Position numbers and translations under genes: made by a program
The notes under the pieces: generated by a model
The model's database searches: none
Told to the model about the DNA's origin: nothing
Seen by the model: the letters and a program-made list of their open reading frames with translations, nothing else
In this document: positions 1 through 9,100 of the stretch, piece by piece
Layout: every line of letters begins with the position of its first letter
Position numbering within the stretch: position 1 is the first letter of the stretch
Assembly: GCA_015501585.1 (NCBI GenBank)
Contig: JADNRY010000001.1
Location: 62,001 to 126,000, forward strand
Length of the DNA stretch: 64,000 bases
Direction of reading: 5' to 3'
Source of the DNA: Rhodocollybia butyracea
Taxonomy: Eukaryota; Basidiomycota; Agaricomycetes; Agaricales; Omphalotaceae

Positions 1-819
1 ACCCCGTGACTTAGGAAATCCCGCCATGTAAAAGCTTGTTGCCCATCCAACTCACACAGGAGCCATCTTTTGACTGCTGCAAGGCATTATCATAGAGAAG
101 TATTCATATACGGTGGACCTTGATATGCTTCCCAGGCCTTTGTACGACTTAGAAACCTCATTTATTAGTGCACTTATCATTTCAGTTCATGCCGGCGTAG
201 CCGGCCGCCAAAAATGTAGCATAAGCGCCCAACTTGCCGAATTTACGATTCTTCACCAATTCTTTGGTCAATAAAATATTATACACCTTGAAATAAGCCT
301 ATTAGAGTAAGCGGATATGTAATAGCCAGAAAAATATCAGAGATTCAGAAACAGAGAAGGGATATTAGGATGGACTAGAAGAAATACAGCTACGGTATTT
401 GACGGCATGGGCCAAAAAAGCAAGGAAACTTAATATACAATGTCACAAATGTGAGCAACAATATCAAGTCATGCAAATATGTAAAAACAGGATGGTCTAG
501 CTCTACTTATTAGCATAGGTACTAAGTTATTGGCCCAGCCTGAGGCCTGTGGCCTCGGCGGGTTTGCTTCCGTCTTGAGTCATAGGCCTCGGGCCTTTCG
601 CGTGCACCGCAGGTGCACGCGAGGCTCGGTATGACCAATTTGCCGAGCTGACGTCTACTGGCGTTAACGTGACCACTATAAACGCGTCGCGCTACTTGTT
701 ACTCTTTGATTTAGCTAGCACTGGATCATGTTCAAGTTCTCTCAAAAATACTCACAACACGCTTCATATAAATCTATTACTAGGTTCAGAAGAACCTCAG
801 CCTGTGTAAGGCTTACATT
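1..819. other. Gene-free leading stretch with GC-rich palindromes
   Basis: I see no convincing coding exon here. The short open frames lack family motifs and any exon-like continuation. The stretch from about 540 to 650 is GC-rich and palindromic in an otherwise AT-rich setting. It holds GAGGCC-TGT-GGCCTC at 542-556 and a perfect 10 bp stem with a 3 nt loop at 599-621. This looks like a fragment of a repeat, but no ends could be fixed. Confidence 0.5.
599..621. repeat. Perfect GC-rich hairpin (10 bp stem, 3 nt loop)
   Basis: CGCGTGCACC is followed by the loop GCA and then the exact reverse complement GGTGCACGCG. It sits in a GC-rich patch with further short palindromes at 542-556, and no gene is nearby. 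It may be part of a degraded repeat, because a perfect stem of this length is unusual in the surrounding AT-rich spacer. Confidence 0.6.
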
Positions 820-1179
820 TAATAGGGCGTTTCACGACGGCTTGAAAAGCCTTTTTCGATTCTTTTTCGGTGTCTTTTTTGGCTTCTTTTTTGAAGGGCA
901 ATTTCAACAGCCGAGATTGCCGAAACGGATGACCAAGCAGACACATCAAAAAAGAGCATGAAAAAAGGCGCGAAAACGCTCAGAAAAGGTGCAGAAAAGG
1001 CCATCGAGCCTTTTCTGCACCCTTTCTGAGCCTTTTTCAAGTCCTTTTTTCGCTTAGCAGTGTTTCCGGTGATCGGATCGCATCGGAGATTGAAAAACCA
1101 ACTGAAAAAAAAAGCTCCAAAAAAGAGCTCAAAAAAGCATGAAAAAAGGCTCTTAAGTTCGTCGTGAAACGCCCTATTA
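820..1179. mobile_element. Foldback MITE-like element with terminal inverted repeats
   Basis: The left end at 820 reads TAATAGGGCGTTTCACGACG. The reverse complement of the right end (1160-1179) matches it over about 20 bases. If the outermost TA is a duplicated target, the pattern fits a Tc1/mariner-type non-autonomous element, but the target site cannot be separated from the repeat by eye. Inside the ends both arms are T-rich and alike. The centre holds a near-perfect 23-base inverted repeat (978-1000 and 1009-1031, one mismatch, 8-base loop). No transposase is encoded, and the short open frames inside are by-products of the hairpins. Confidence 0.72.
978..1031. repeat. Central inverted repeat of the foldback element
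   Basis: A 23-base arm containing AGAAAAGGTGCAGAAAAGG pairs with CCTTTTCTGCACCCTTTCT across an 8-base loop, with one mismatch. It lies in the middle of the 820-1179 element, so the element as a whole is nested palindromes. Confidence 0.7.
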
Positions 1180-1991
1180 GAGTGCCAACAAAGATACTTG
1201 AGCAGTGATTGAGGAGAGGATGATCATATACGCACGACCGAAAACTAAACCATTTTCGTGTGATGTGCCCGGTGCTCCATCTGGTGATCGCAAAACGTAA
1301 CACCTCAAATTTGGATTTGAAACGTTTTTTTCATCAATTAGGCTTTTGATACAGTGGGCAATGTCTGTCTTGATATCATTTGCTCAACGATACCATACAT
1401 AAGGAGACTAGATTTTCTCTTGTGATTCTGTAGGAGACCGCCTTGCACTGCAAGCGGAACAAATCCGATCGCTCATTCCTATCGTCAAGATTTGCATTAT
1501 TGAAGTCTCCCGAACAGCAAAAGATCCCACAAGGGCTATGAGTAGTGTAATAAAAGCAGCGTGAAAACCAAAATTACAATGGTCAGACTTGAGCTTGAAG
1601 CGTAAATCGGAAGGAAGTGTGCAACTTTTATTTGGAAACTGCAATGATCAGAACCTGTAGGGAAAGCAGCGTTAAAAGACGGAAGTCTTCGACAACTATC
1701 AACAAAATCGATTAGTCGTACCACTCTCAATCCTTCTAAGGGTATACCTCGATACTCTCAATCTGTTTTGAGGTCTCAATGCGCTTTCAAAGTCTTGGGC
1801 AGATACTGGGGAAGCAGTCGAACGGCACGAATGATGATATTCAAAGACCATGCCCTAGATATTATACAAATGGAGGCTTGAATGTTGCGAAGGGAACGAA
1901 AGCACTGGTAAACGGTAATCAACGTCTACTGGAAGAAGCCTTCTGCTTTTCCTCGAGTTCAGCTTTCTTAGCTGGAAAAGTGATGTAGCTA
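1180..1991. other. Intergenic stretch, nothing recognised
   Basis: About 0.8 kb lies between the foldback element and the 3' end of the PP28-type gene. The short open frames on the minus strand (about 1408-1730) have no recognisable motif or splice-linked continuation. I see no RNA gene. Confidence 0.4.
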
Positions 1992-2829
1992 TTAGTGACG
2001 ATAATAAAGGAGAAATGAATGTAGTTGATCACCTTCTACTTCGGCTTTCCTCTTCGCTGCTGCAGCTTCACGCTCTGCGCGAATCTTGGCTAGACGGGAT
2101 AGATCAGCTTTCGCTTGGTCGGTCTTGCCAGCTACATGGAGCTATAGTATGAGTTGGAGTGTCAGAATCATCACAGATCGAGAGATCAGAGCTAGCACCT
2201 TCCAGTACTTATCTTGGGCTTCCTTCTTCTCTTTGGCCTCCCGCTCCTTTCGACTGAGTTCGCGTGGCGCACTCAAGTCCGAGATGTTCATCTTGGTCTT
2301 GACATGGTTTGGATTGATGAGATCCGAGTCATCTTCTTCATCGTCACCATCGCCTCCACCAGCCTGCTTCTGCTTCTGCTTCAATTTATCCGCAGCTTGT
2401 TTGCGTTTGAGCTCTTTGCGTTCAGTACGGGACAATTCTGGCTTGTTGGGATCGTCTTCCTCGCCTGATTCCTCCTCTTCCTCCTCTTCTTCCTCCTCCT
2501 CCTCCTCCTCCTCCTCCTCCTCAGAGCCTGAACCGTCAGCATCCTTATCCTTGGTTTGCCTGATTTTAAATCAGCGATGGTCCGAAACAATCAGCGCAAC
2601 ACCGACCATCTCTTGTCGGTAGATACAGCAGTGCCGTTCTCATCGAGAACCATGTGTTTGCTATAAGCGATACAGACGATCACCAAGGTGAAAATGGCTG
2701 AAGATAAAATACTTACCTGAACTGCCTTCCTCCACCACGCTTTGTCTTGAACTTGCCTGAAGGTTATGCATATCGTACATGATAGTTTCATCGTTGGAGA
2801 GAGGTTAACATACCTGTACCGCGAGCCAT
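1992..2829 (-). CDS. PP28 family protein (28 kDa heat- and acid-stable phosphoprotein, PDAP1-like)
   Basis: A small, highly charged protein of the casein-kinase substrate phosphoprotein PP28 family, whose exact role is not well defined. The N-terminus reads MARGTG-KFKTKRGGGRQFS across the first intron, the glycine/basic start typical of the family. Exon 3 carries DENGTAV and joins through GATG|gtcggt to QTKDKDADG. A run of about 16 glutamates, encoded by a CTC-rich microsatellite at about 2465-2522, leads into the conserved NPNH and SRKEREA segments. The C-terminal exon holds the basic helix LSRLAKIRAEREAAAAKRKAE, in which coiled-coil character is likely. At least four introns are inferred. 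The exact C-terminus is less certain because an extra intron near 2030 is possible. The gene is divergent from NDUFA6, with 98 bp between start codons, suggesting a shared promoter. Confidence 0.85.
2465..2522. repeat. CTC/CTT microsatellite coding for a polyglutamate run
   Basis: A nearly pure trinucleotide tract whose minus strand encodes consecutive glutamates in the PP28-type protein. Such tracts vary in length between strains through replication slippage, so the acidic run is a likely length polymorphism. Confidence 0.8.
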
Positions 2830-2927
2830 GCCTTGATTGGAGAGATAACAAAGAAAGAGGTAGGAAAAGACGATCTTGACTCAAATAAACGCCCTTTAGA
2901 CGCTCTTCGGCTTATTCCGTGACCATC

Positions 2928-3434
2928 ATGAACACATTCACTATACCCGCTCGCCTGGCGCGTCCAGCGACAATTTCAACAAATCATGCAGAAGCAAAGA
3001 AGAGAGCGATTCAGCTTTATAGAGAGTGGTATCGTGGAGTGTGTATCCAAATATTACTCGCAGGTTATCCCAGCTAACACTCATTTAGGCTCCAGAAATG
3101 ATTGCTGTATACTCCCTCAATTATTCACCGCAATACGTCCGTCATTTACTGAGGCAACGTTTTGAAGCAAACCGAGATGTCACGGATTTGCGCGCCATTA
3201 ACATCCTGCTGTTGAAGAGTAGGCAAGAGTTTCAGGAGACGATGAATGGTTGGAAGCTTCCGGATCAGGTTTTAGGAATTCTGCTCAAACCAAAGGAAAC
3301 GGGGCCGCCAAAGACGTTTTTGGAGAAGTTTTATAACGGTGAGTCGCATTCGGAACAGAGATGCATTTTACTGAGGGATTGTTGCAGGTAGAGACGAGGA
3401 AGCAATCAAACCAGCTGCTTCTGGTGTTGTGTAA
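2928..3434 (+). CDS. Mitochondrial complex I subunit NDUFA6 (B14, LYR-motif protein)
   Basis: Accessory subunit of NADH:ubiquinone oxidoreductase that sits on the matrix arm and binds the acyl carrier protein through its LYR motif. Three exons (2928-3038, 3089-3338, 3388-3434) give a protein of about 135 residues, normal for the family. The LYR motif is seen in IQLYREWYRGAPEM, which spans the first splice junction. Downstream are the conserved RFEANRDVTDLRAINILLLK and RQEFQETMNGWK segments. The ATG at 2928 is the first in frame and gives the usual short N-terminal extension. Both introns have clean GT-AG ends. The transposon-like element at 3722-4857 lies shortly downstream without touching the reading frame. 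Confidence 0.95.
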
Positions 3435-3682
3435 ACGAATAATTTCAATTCTCCATTTGAGCAAAATGACTTGCAATTATTATCCGACCGCCTTAAGTAT
3501 TTGCAGAGGATGTTCGGAAATTGATATCTATCGTCTACATCTTACAGAAGGGTTAAAAGAAGGCAACTGAGCGAATCACAGCCTAATCAGGAAGTATTTC
3601 TGAGAGTGATATCAATGGAGTTGTAAATTGGGCACGAGAGGAGCGGACTGAGCTTCTAAAGCTCTATGTCCTTGAAGGCCTC

Positions 3683-3711
3683 AACGTTCAAACGTTCAAA
3701 CGTTCGGCGTT
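3683..3711. repeat. Short tandem repeat of AAACGTTC
   Basis: Three to four copies of an AACGTTC unit (the last one diverged) run up to the left target duplication of the 3722-4857 element. It is probably incidental sequence at the insertion site. Confidence 0.6.
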
Positions 3712-3721
3712 CAGCTGTGGA
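3712..3721. repeat. Left target-site duplication of the 3722-4857 element
   Basis: CAGCTGTGGA directly precedes the element and is repeated perfectly at 4858-4867, on its far side. A perfect 10 bp direct repeat immediately outside inverted ends is the footprint of a transposition event. Confidence 0.8.
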
Positions 3722-4857
3722 GGATAAAACTATTGAGAAACCCCAACTCACACGGAAACCCATCAGAGAAACCCTTTGACTATGCAGGAGCCCATGATCG
3801 TTGCGGCCAGACCCCGGATTAGTAATACCGGGCACCGAATTAGTGCCATCAATTTTGCGAAGTCGTTGCGAAGAGTAAAAGGAGATGAAAGTGAGCGGCG
3901 CCGCTGACGACGAATGAGGTAGAGCCTGGTAGAGCTGACCCTGTACCTGTCCGTTAGCCCGTAATCAAACATTCTTCGCGGCATAGAGAATCTGCAAATC
4001 AATCAACCAATCGCCCTGGATCAAAAGTACGACTCGGATGCTCAAAACAAGTATGAACTGGGTAAAGGATTGTTGGGATATTCATCTCGTTCAGCTTTGC
4101 AGTCTTGTCAAATGGCATTTCATCTTGAATAACTTGAAGAGTGCAGAGAGGTTTAATAGAATGCCTTCCTGCCAATGAACATTAATGCAACGCTTGTAGT
4201 ACTAGTAGTACTACATGCCCATAACTCTTATATGGCATGATAGCCAATGAATAAGTACAAAGAAGTATACAGGCTCAAAATGGTTACTATTCCGAGTCTG
4301 TATAGAGCTAATTGTCGAGAAGCGACGAGATATTTTCACAGATTTGCAGCGATTCATGGACTCCGAGTCGCCTGGGTCCTGAACTGCGCAAGAACTGCGT
4401 TCCCCGAGATTTTTCGACTCGTAAGATCGCAAGTGAAATGTTGCCATTGACTCAATGATTGTATAGCTGAAAACTTCAAGTTTCAATCTGTCAGCGGAGA
4501 CTCACAGAATGACACAGTGCAGCTTCTCGGACACTGATTTTTTGAGTTCTATTTCGTGTACATAGTATAAGTATGTACTACAAAGTTTTCTCTGAGCTCT
4601 CTGCTTTTGTCAAGAGCTACTATCTGTAAGGCCCCCAAGTCTTCGTGTTGTCAGTAAGTCCCAATATATTCTAGACCTTCTAGGCCGCCGCGACTAACTC
4701 TCGCGTCGAAGGTTGTCGGACTAGCGCTAGACAAGCGCTAGAAGCGCACGGGCGGTCACCGGCCGGCTACCAGAAACCCCATCAGTGACTTTTCGAGAGG
4801 GTTTCCGGAGCAACCCTGGGTTTCTGCAAAAATTGGGGTTTCTCAATAGTTTTATCC
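3722..4857. mobile_element. Non-autonomous TIR transposon with 10 bp target duplication (Mutator-like candidate)
   Basis: The left end begins GGATAAAACTATTGAG and continues into GAAACCCCAA. The right end is the exact reverse complement over 25 bases. The element is flanked by perfect 10 bp duplications, CAGCTGTGGA. Inside each terminus the motif GAAACCC recurs three or more times, resembling subterminal transposase-binding repeats. The interior, about 1.1 kb, has no transposase: its longest frames are under 100 codons and unrecognisable. A 9-11 bp duplication with a GG start is the usual pattern for Mutator-like elements, hence the candidate class. The perfect duplication and matching ends suggest a fairly recent insertion. 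Confidence 0.82.
4196..4214. repeat. Small palindrome inside the TIR element
   Basis: GTAGTACTAGTAGTACTAC is a near-perfect palindrome in the middle of the element. It may be an internal structural feature, and no function can be read from it. Confidence 0.5.
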
Positions 4858-4867
4858 CAGCTGTGGA
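4858..4867. repeat. Right target-site duplication of the 3722-4857 element
   Basis: A perfect second copy of CAGCTGTGGA. It lies about 190 bp upstream of the receptor-like gene start at 5059, so the element sits within that gene's likely promoter region. Confidence 0.8.
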
Positions 4868-5058
4868 CGGATCAAAATACTCTTTTGAGTGAGGGCAATT
4901 AGACTTTGACCGACTATAATTAGTTCCCAATCCCAATCGTTTTATAGTACGGTTGCCTCGAGCGGTTGATTGACAAGTAACAGGTATATTTTTTTTTCCG
5001 AGGGCGTCCCTTTTAAGACACCGTTTCGACTGACAGTCGACCACTTTCCCCCTACAAA

Positions 5059-6474
5059 ATGACTAATGGTAAGCCCTGCATTGTTGCACAACTTTTCTAC
5101 CATTCACCTGGCCCGCCTATAGCTCCTGCTGGACAAGAGCCCATTATTACCACGTTCGTCACGATACACACCTTCGTTTGGACTTGCTCCTCTATCATCA
5201 TCCTCACTGCCGTGTTATCTCCTAATGTTCAACGACTGCCTACCTGGATTAATCTCAATCTAAGCTGGATCATAGCATGCTTTGTGTATGCCTTCCTGTA
5301 TGTTTGATCTTTCTACGTGTCTAAACTTCGTTGTTCACTGGGTCATAACCTAGTCTCACCACCGGTCAGCTTTACAAAGCGAATCCGAGCCCGAATATCT
5401 GTTTGTTTCAAGGGGCGACAGTGAATGCCCTTCCACCCTTGTAAGGTCCGGCCCACCATTGCATGCATCACTGATGCCTGATCCTCGTATTTTCTTTCAG
5501 AGTCGCTGGAACAACTCTGGCTCTCGCGCTTCAAGTGGGTAACTCAGTCTGGCCGCTGATCGAATAACACAGGGATTAATTTACACGGTAGTTGTGGTTG
5601 AACGTCTGTCCTTTGCCTGCCAAAAGGATATATACAATTTCTCCTCGGCACCGCGACCTAATCGTATAGTTTTTGTTTCGTTCAAACAATAGATCCTGAT
5701 AATACTCACCAGCTCATCGTCTTTCCATACGTGGTACCACTAATCGAATTTTTCTCATCTTTTGGGGTAGATCTAGCTGTCCTTCTTTGACACACGAAGC
5801 TAAATACTTTTACACAGTATGCTGTTCGACATCCAGAACAAGCCACCCTTACAAACTCGGGCATGTTTTGTGGTCTGAAGCACTCCCTTCCGTGCGTTTC
5901 CGCAGTATATTCGGTTCTTTAATGCTCATGTGTGTCAATCTCCAGGGGCAAAATCTCTACTATCTATTCTGCCCTTCTCGTGATTCCCACTGTGTTCGTA
6001 GAAGGCATGATTTCTCAGCACATCTATCGCAATTGGTACAAACCATCGAATAAAAACGGGCGGGACGCTTTTGCAATGATGATTCGGTTTGCACTGTTCA
6101 CCCTTTTTGGGATAGTTGGAGTCATGTACGCGCTTCTGTTCTACGATTAACACCAAGTGCTTAGTTTGGGTTCGTAGTGTCAGTGTACTTAATCTGACAA
6201 TTGAAGCAGATTCAGCTGTAGTCAACATACTGGAGTCCCTACGTGAGATTACTAACTGCTAAGTCCTTGAGCTTATACTGATGATTGCTATCTTAGCACC
6301 GATGTCATTTGTGTTCATCTTTGGACTGCAGGAGGTCGGTTTTTCAATTTCCTCTGCTTTACTTGCCATTAACTTTCCTTCTAGGATCTCGTACAAGTAT
6401 GGTTGTCCTGGCGCCAAAAACCTAGAGAAAAATCGACTCAAACCTTCAGCATGTACTCGACCGAGACTGCATGA
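5059..6474 (+). CDS. Fungal seven-transmembrane receptor-like protein
   Basis: A polytopic membrane protein with about seven hydrophobic helices, resembling the orphan GPCR-like families common in Agaricomycetes; no ligand can be assigned. Hydrophobic segments read, in order: TIHTFVWTCSSIIILTAVLS, then INLNLSWIIACFVYAFLY, then CLFQGATVNALPPL joined to VAGTTLALALQ, ILIVFPYVVPLIEFF, STIYSALLVIPTVFVEGM, RFALFTLFGIVGVMYALL and APMSFVFIFGLQ. A loop after helix 4 (YAVRHPEQATL) and the tail DLVQVWLSWRQKPRE fit a receptor with a cytosolic C-terminus. Splitting into many small exons is needed. A first intron at 5069-5122 gives the N-terminus MTNAPAGQEP. Several internal junctions are uncertain, especially between helices 3 and 5 and between 6 and 7. 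The upstream TIR element may affect its promoter. Confidence 0.68.
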
Positions 6475-6613
6475 CTTGGTTTTAGAGCGGGACTTTATAA
6501 GTATTCAAACCACGCTCCTTACAAACATGTAGTATGTAGAATTATACGATAGACCGCAGCCTGGAGGCTACAAACAAACCCCAAGATAGTATGCATTGCC
6601 AAAAAGTTGCAAC

Positions 6614-8973
6614 TCAAGAGAGAAAGTCAAGCTCATCCGGTTCATCATCCACGAGGTGAGTGGAAGCCGACTCCTTGATACGATCAAGAACGCTCTGTGG
6701 TGGGCCCCTCGATGGGGGTTTCTTAGCTCGAGGTTTTGTAGTTTTCTTCACAAGGGCAGAGGGTTGGGTAGTTGGAGCTGCAGTTCTGGAAGACGTAGAG
6801 CTAGTGGAGGCCGTTGCATTCTCCTTATGCTTCCTGGAAGCAATTTTCAGCCTTCAAATGAGTCGGAATGGGGGTTGAGAATGGTCGACAATGAAGAGAA
6901 AGATAAGAAAAAGATACTCACTGTTTCGGTGACGCAATGGAGATTTTCTCGACAATAGGCTTCAGCGAGGCTGATACAGTTTTCTTCTTCTTTGGTGGAG
7001 ACTCCGCTGTTGGCTCTTCGACTTCCTCCTCCTCGACTTCTGCGATTCGTTTGCGCTTCTTCTGCAAGGCACTTCTATGCCCTCCTTCATCCTCTGCTTC
7101 ATCGGTATCTCTGGGACGCTTAGATTTCGCACTACCCTTCTCCTTCGTGACTTTGACTCGACCCGTCTTCACCTTCTTCGCTGGTGGGGTGGATGGGGCT
7201 TCATCAACGGCGGGTCTCGCTCGTTTTTGAGAACGTGGCGTAGATTGGTGTAAAGCTGCGGCCATATCTAGTGGTTCCACAAGAATAAGGTCATTGCCTT
7301 CGCTTTCAGCTTGAGAAACTGGGGCCTTCGTTCGCTCTTTTCCCTTCCCGGCCTTCCCACCTTTCTGTTTGGGAGTTAACAGCGGGGAATCATCTTCATC
7401 ACCCTGATCCGCGGCACTCCGGTTTCCTTTGCCCTTGAGCTTCGGAGGAAATTTTGCCGGGGAAGACACGGTGTCCTCGTCGCCCACCAGCTGCCTCTTC
7501 CGTTTCCCCCTCGATACAACTGCTGCATCTTTGCCCTTTCCCTTGGGTTCATTAACTACCACGACATCCTTCGAAACAGGAGCAAAATCCTCTATAGCTT
7601 TAGAAATGACAGCAGCAAGCTCGTGAGCACTGCGGGCTGCGGATTCTTCACGCTCTTCATCGGACTCGGGAGGCTCAGATTCCTCAGGAACCGGTGTCAG
7701 CGCTGACCTTGCTCCTCGTTTCGAAGCGAGATGCTCTGGCGCTGTCTCTTCCAGTCCTCCATCAGGAGGGCCAGACTGCTTTTTGCTTGACTTGGTTTTC
7801 TTCGAACGGTTGGTGGTTGTTTTAGATTTGGTGGATTTGGCACGGGACGGTTTCTGGGAGCCTTCACCAAGGCCTTCGGCGACGTGATCAGTAGCATTTC
7901 GCCTCTTCCCTCTGCGAACAGGAGCGAGGTTAGGTCCATTATCGTTGTCTTTAGTGACGTCGCTTGGGCTGTCTTTATGGGTAGATCTTTCACTCTTTGG
8001 TGGAGCAATTACTTCGTTTGGTTCCAATTGCGTATCTAGTATAGTTTAGCCAATTTTCAGAAATAAGAGGAATATCACGGACCAGACACTTTAGTTCTCG
8101 CAGGCTTCGTCTTTCCTATCCCCTTCATAGGCTTTCCCTCGTTATCGAGTGCGATATCTTCTTCTTCTGGCATTGTTAATTTTGCCTTCCCCCCTCGTTT
8201 TGCTTTGGAAGCTGTGGACGTTGCTTTTGTTTTCCTGGACGAGGTTCTCCGTGGCCTCGAGACCTCGTCAATGTCGGAATCGGCATTCAACGCAGCTAAG
8301 GTCGCAGACTTTGTCGAAACACGGGAGTTTGATAAAACAGTCGGCGGTTTGAGCGGTATATCGTCGGAATCTGATGCGGCACCAACCTTCCTGCGTGTAG
8401 CTGTGAAGATTGCTTTGAAACTGCACTAAGGGATAACGGTAATCTTCACACACCCTTATCATCATCCGCTTTCTTCCGAACGTTTCGAACAGGCGGAGCT
8501 TTCTTGACTTTGGATGAACCTAAAAACGCGGGTGAATATAGAAAATAAGTTATCAAAAGGTGGTATACCAGCAACTGCATTGGCCTGTTCGTCTGGAGTA
8601 GATTGTGCTGCTGATTTACGACCTTTTTTCCTCGATGGAGTAGGCTCTTCATCAACTCCAATGTCCCTTCTACTCTTTCTCCTTACCGGCGAAAGCGATC
8701 TGCTTCGCGATTTCGATCTCCGTCCGCTAACCTGCTTTAAAGTTGTTTTTCCAAGAAGAATATCTAGAAGATTCGTCCTCTGCTGGGGAACGAATACACT
8801 GTAGATAAATTAGAAGATACTTGAAGAAAGCTTTATTCCAAGCCATCTTACCCGCCGCGATCTCTGTACCGAGCTTGTTGCCGTGCAATCCGTTTCTCTC
8901 TACTTTCATGAGCGGTGAGCTGCCGAGATGGTGCAAGTGGTGTAGAACTAGGACCAGGGGTTTGTGTACTCAT
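6614..8973 (-). CDS. Lysine-rich, low-complexity nuclear-type protein of unknown function
   Basis: I do not recognise a named family. The start at 8973 gives MSTQTPGPSSTPLAPSRQLT. A helix-like basic motif, EKRIARQQARYRDRGG, follows and joins across an intron to VFVPQQRTNLLDILLGK, the only segment that looks folded and conserved. The rest is disordered, rich in Lys, Ser, Pro and acidic patches, with many nuclear-localisation-like stretches such as KKRKRIAEVEEEEVEEP and PAKKVKTGRVKV. The largest exon (about 6920-8027) encodes roughly 370 residues. The C-terminal exon ends in DELDFLS. The composition suggests a chromatin or nucleolar scaffold, but that is inference. About six exons are inferred, with small ones near 8070-8290 and 8460-8520 less certain. 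It lies tail-to-tail with the receptor-like gene. Confidence 0.75.
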
Positions 8974-9100
8974 GACTGTCAGGTTCAACACTGAGACCAT
9001 CAACGTGACCGTGTGGCCAGCGCTTATTTGATGATGAATTTCCGAATCCCCAGATGCGTTATACAGATGGAAGTACATGTCCTAGTACATATGTATAACT

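Noticed and set aside
728..1303. Three short frames near the left end (77, 73 and 88 codons)
   Set aside because: They lie within or beside the foldback element and follow its palindromes; composition is low complexity (Phe/Lys runs) with no domain.
2086..2622. 178-codon serine-rich plus-strand frame
   Set aside because: It is the reverse shadow of the PP28-type gene; the serine run mirrors its glutamate run.
4211..4486. 91-codon frame inside the TIR element as a possible transposase
   Set aside because: Too short and without any DDE-type motif; the element is best read as non-autonomous.
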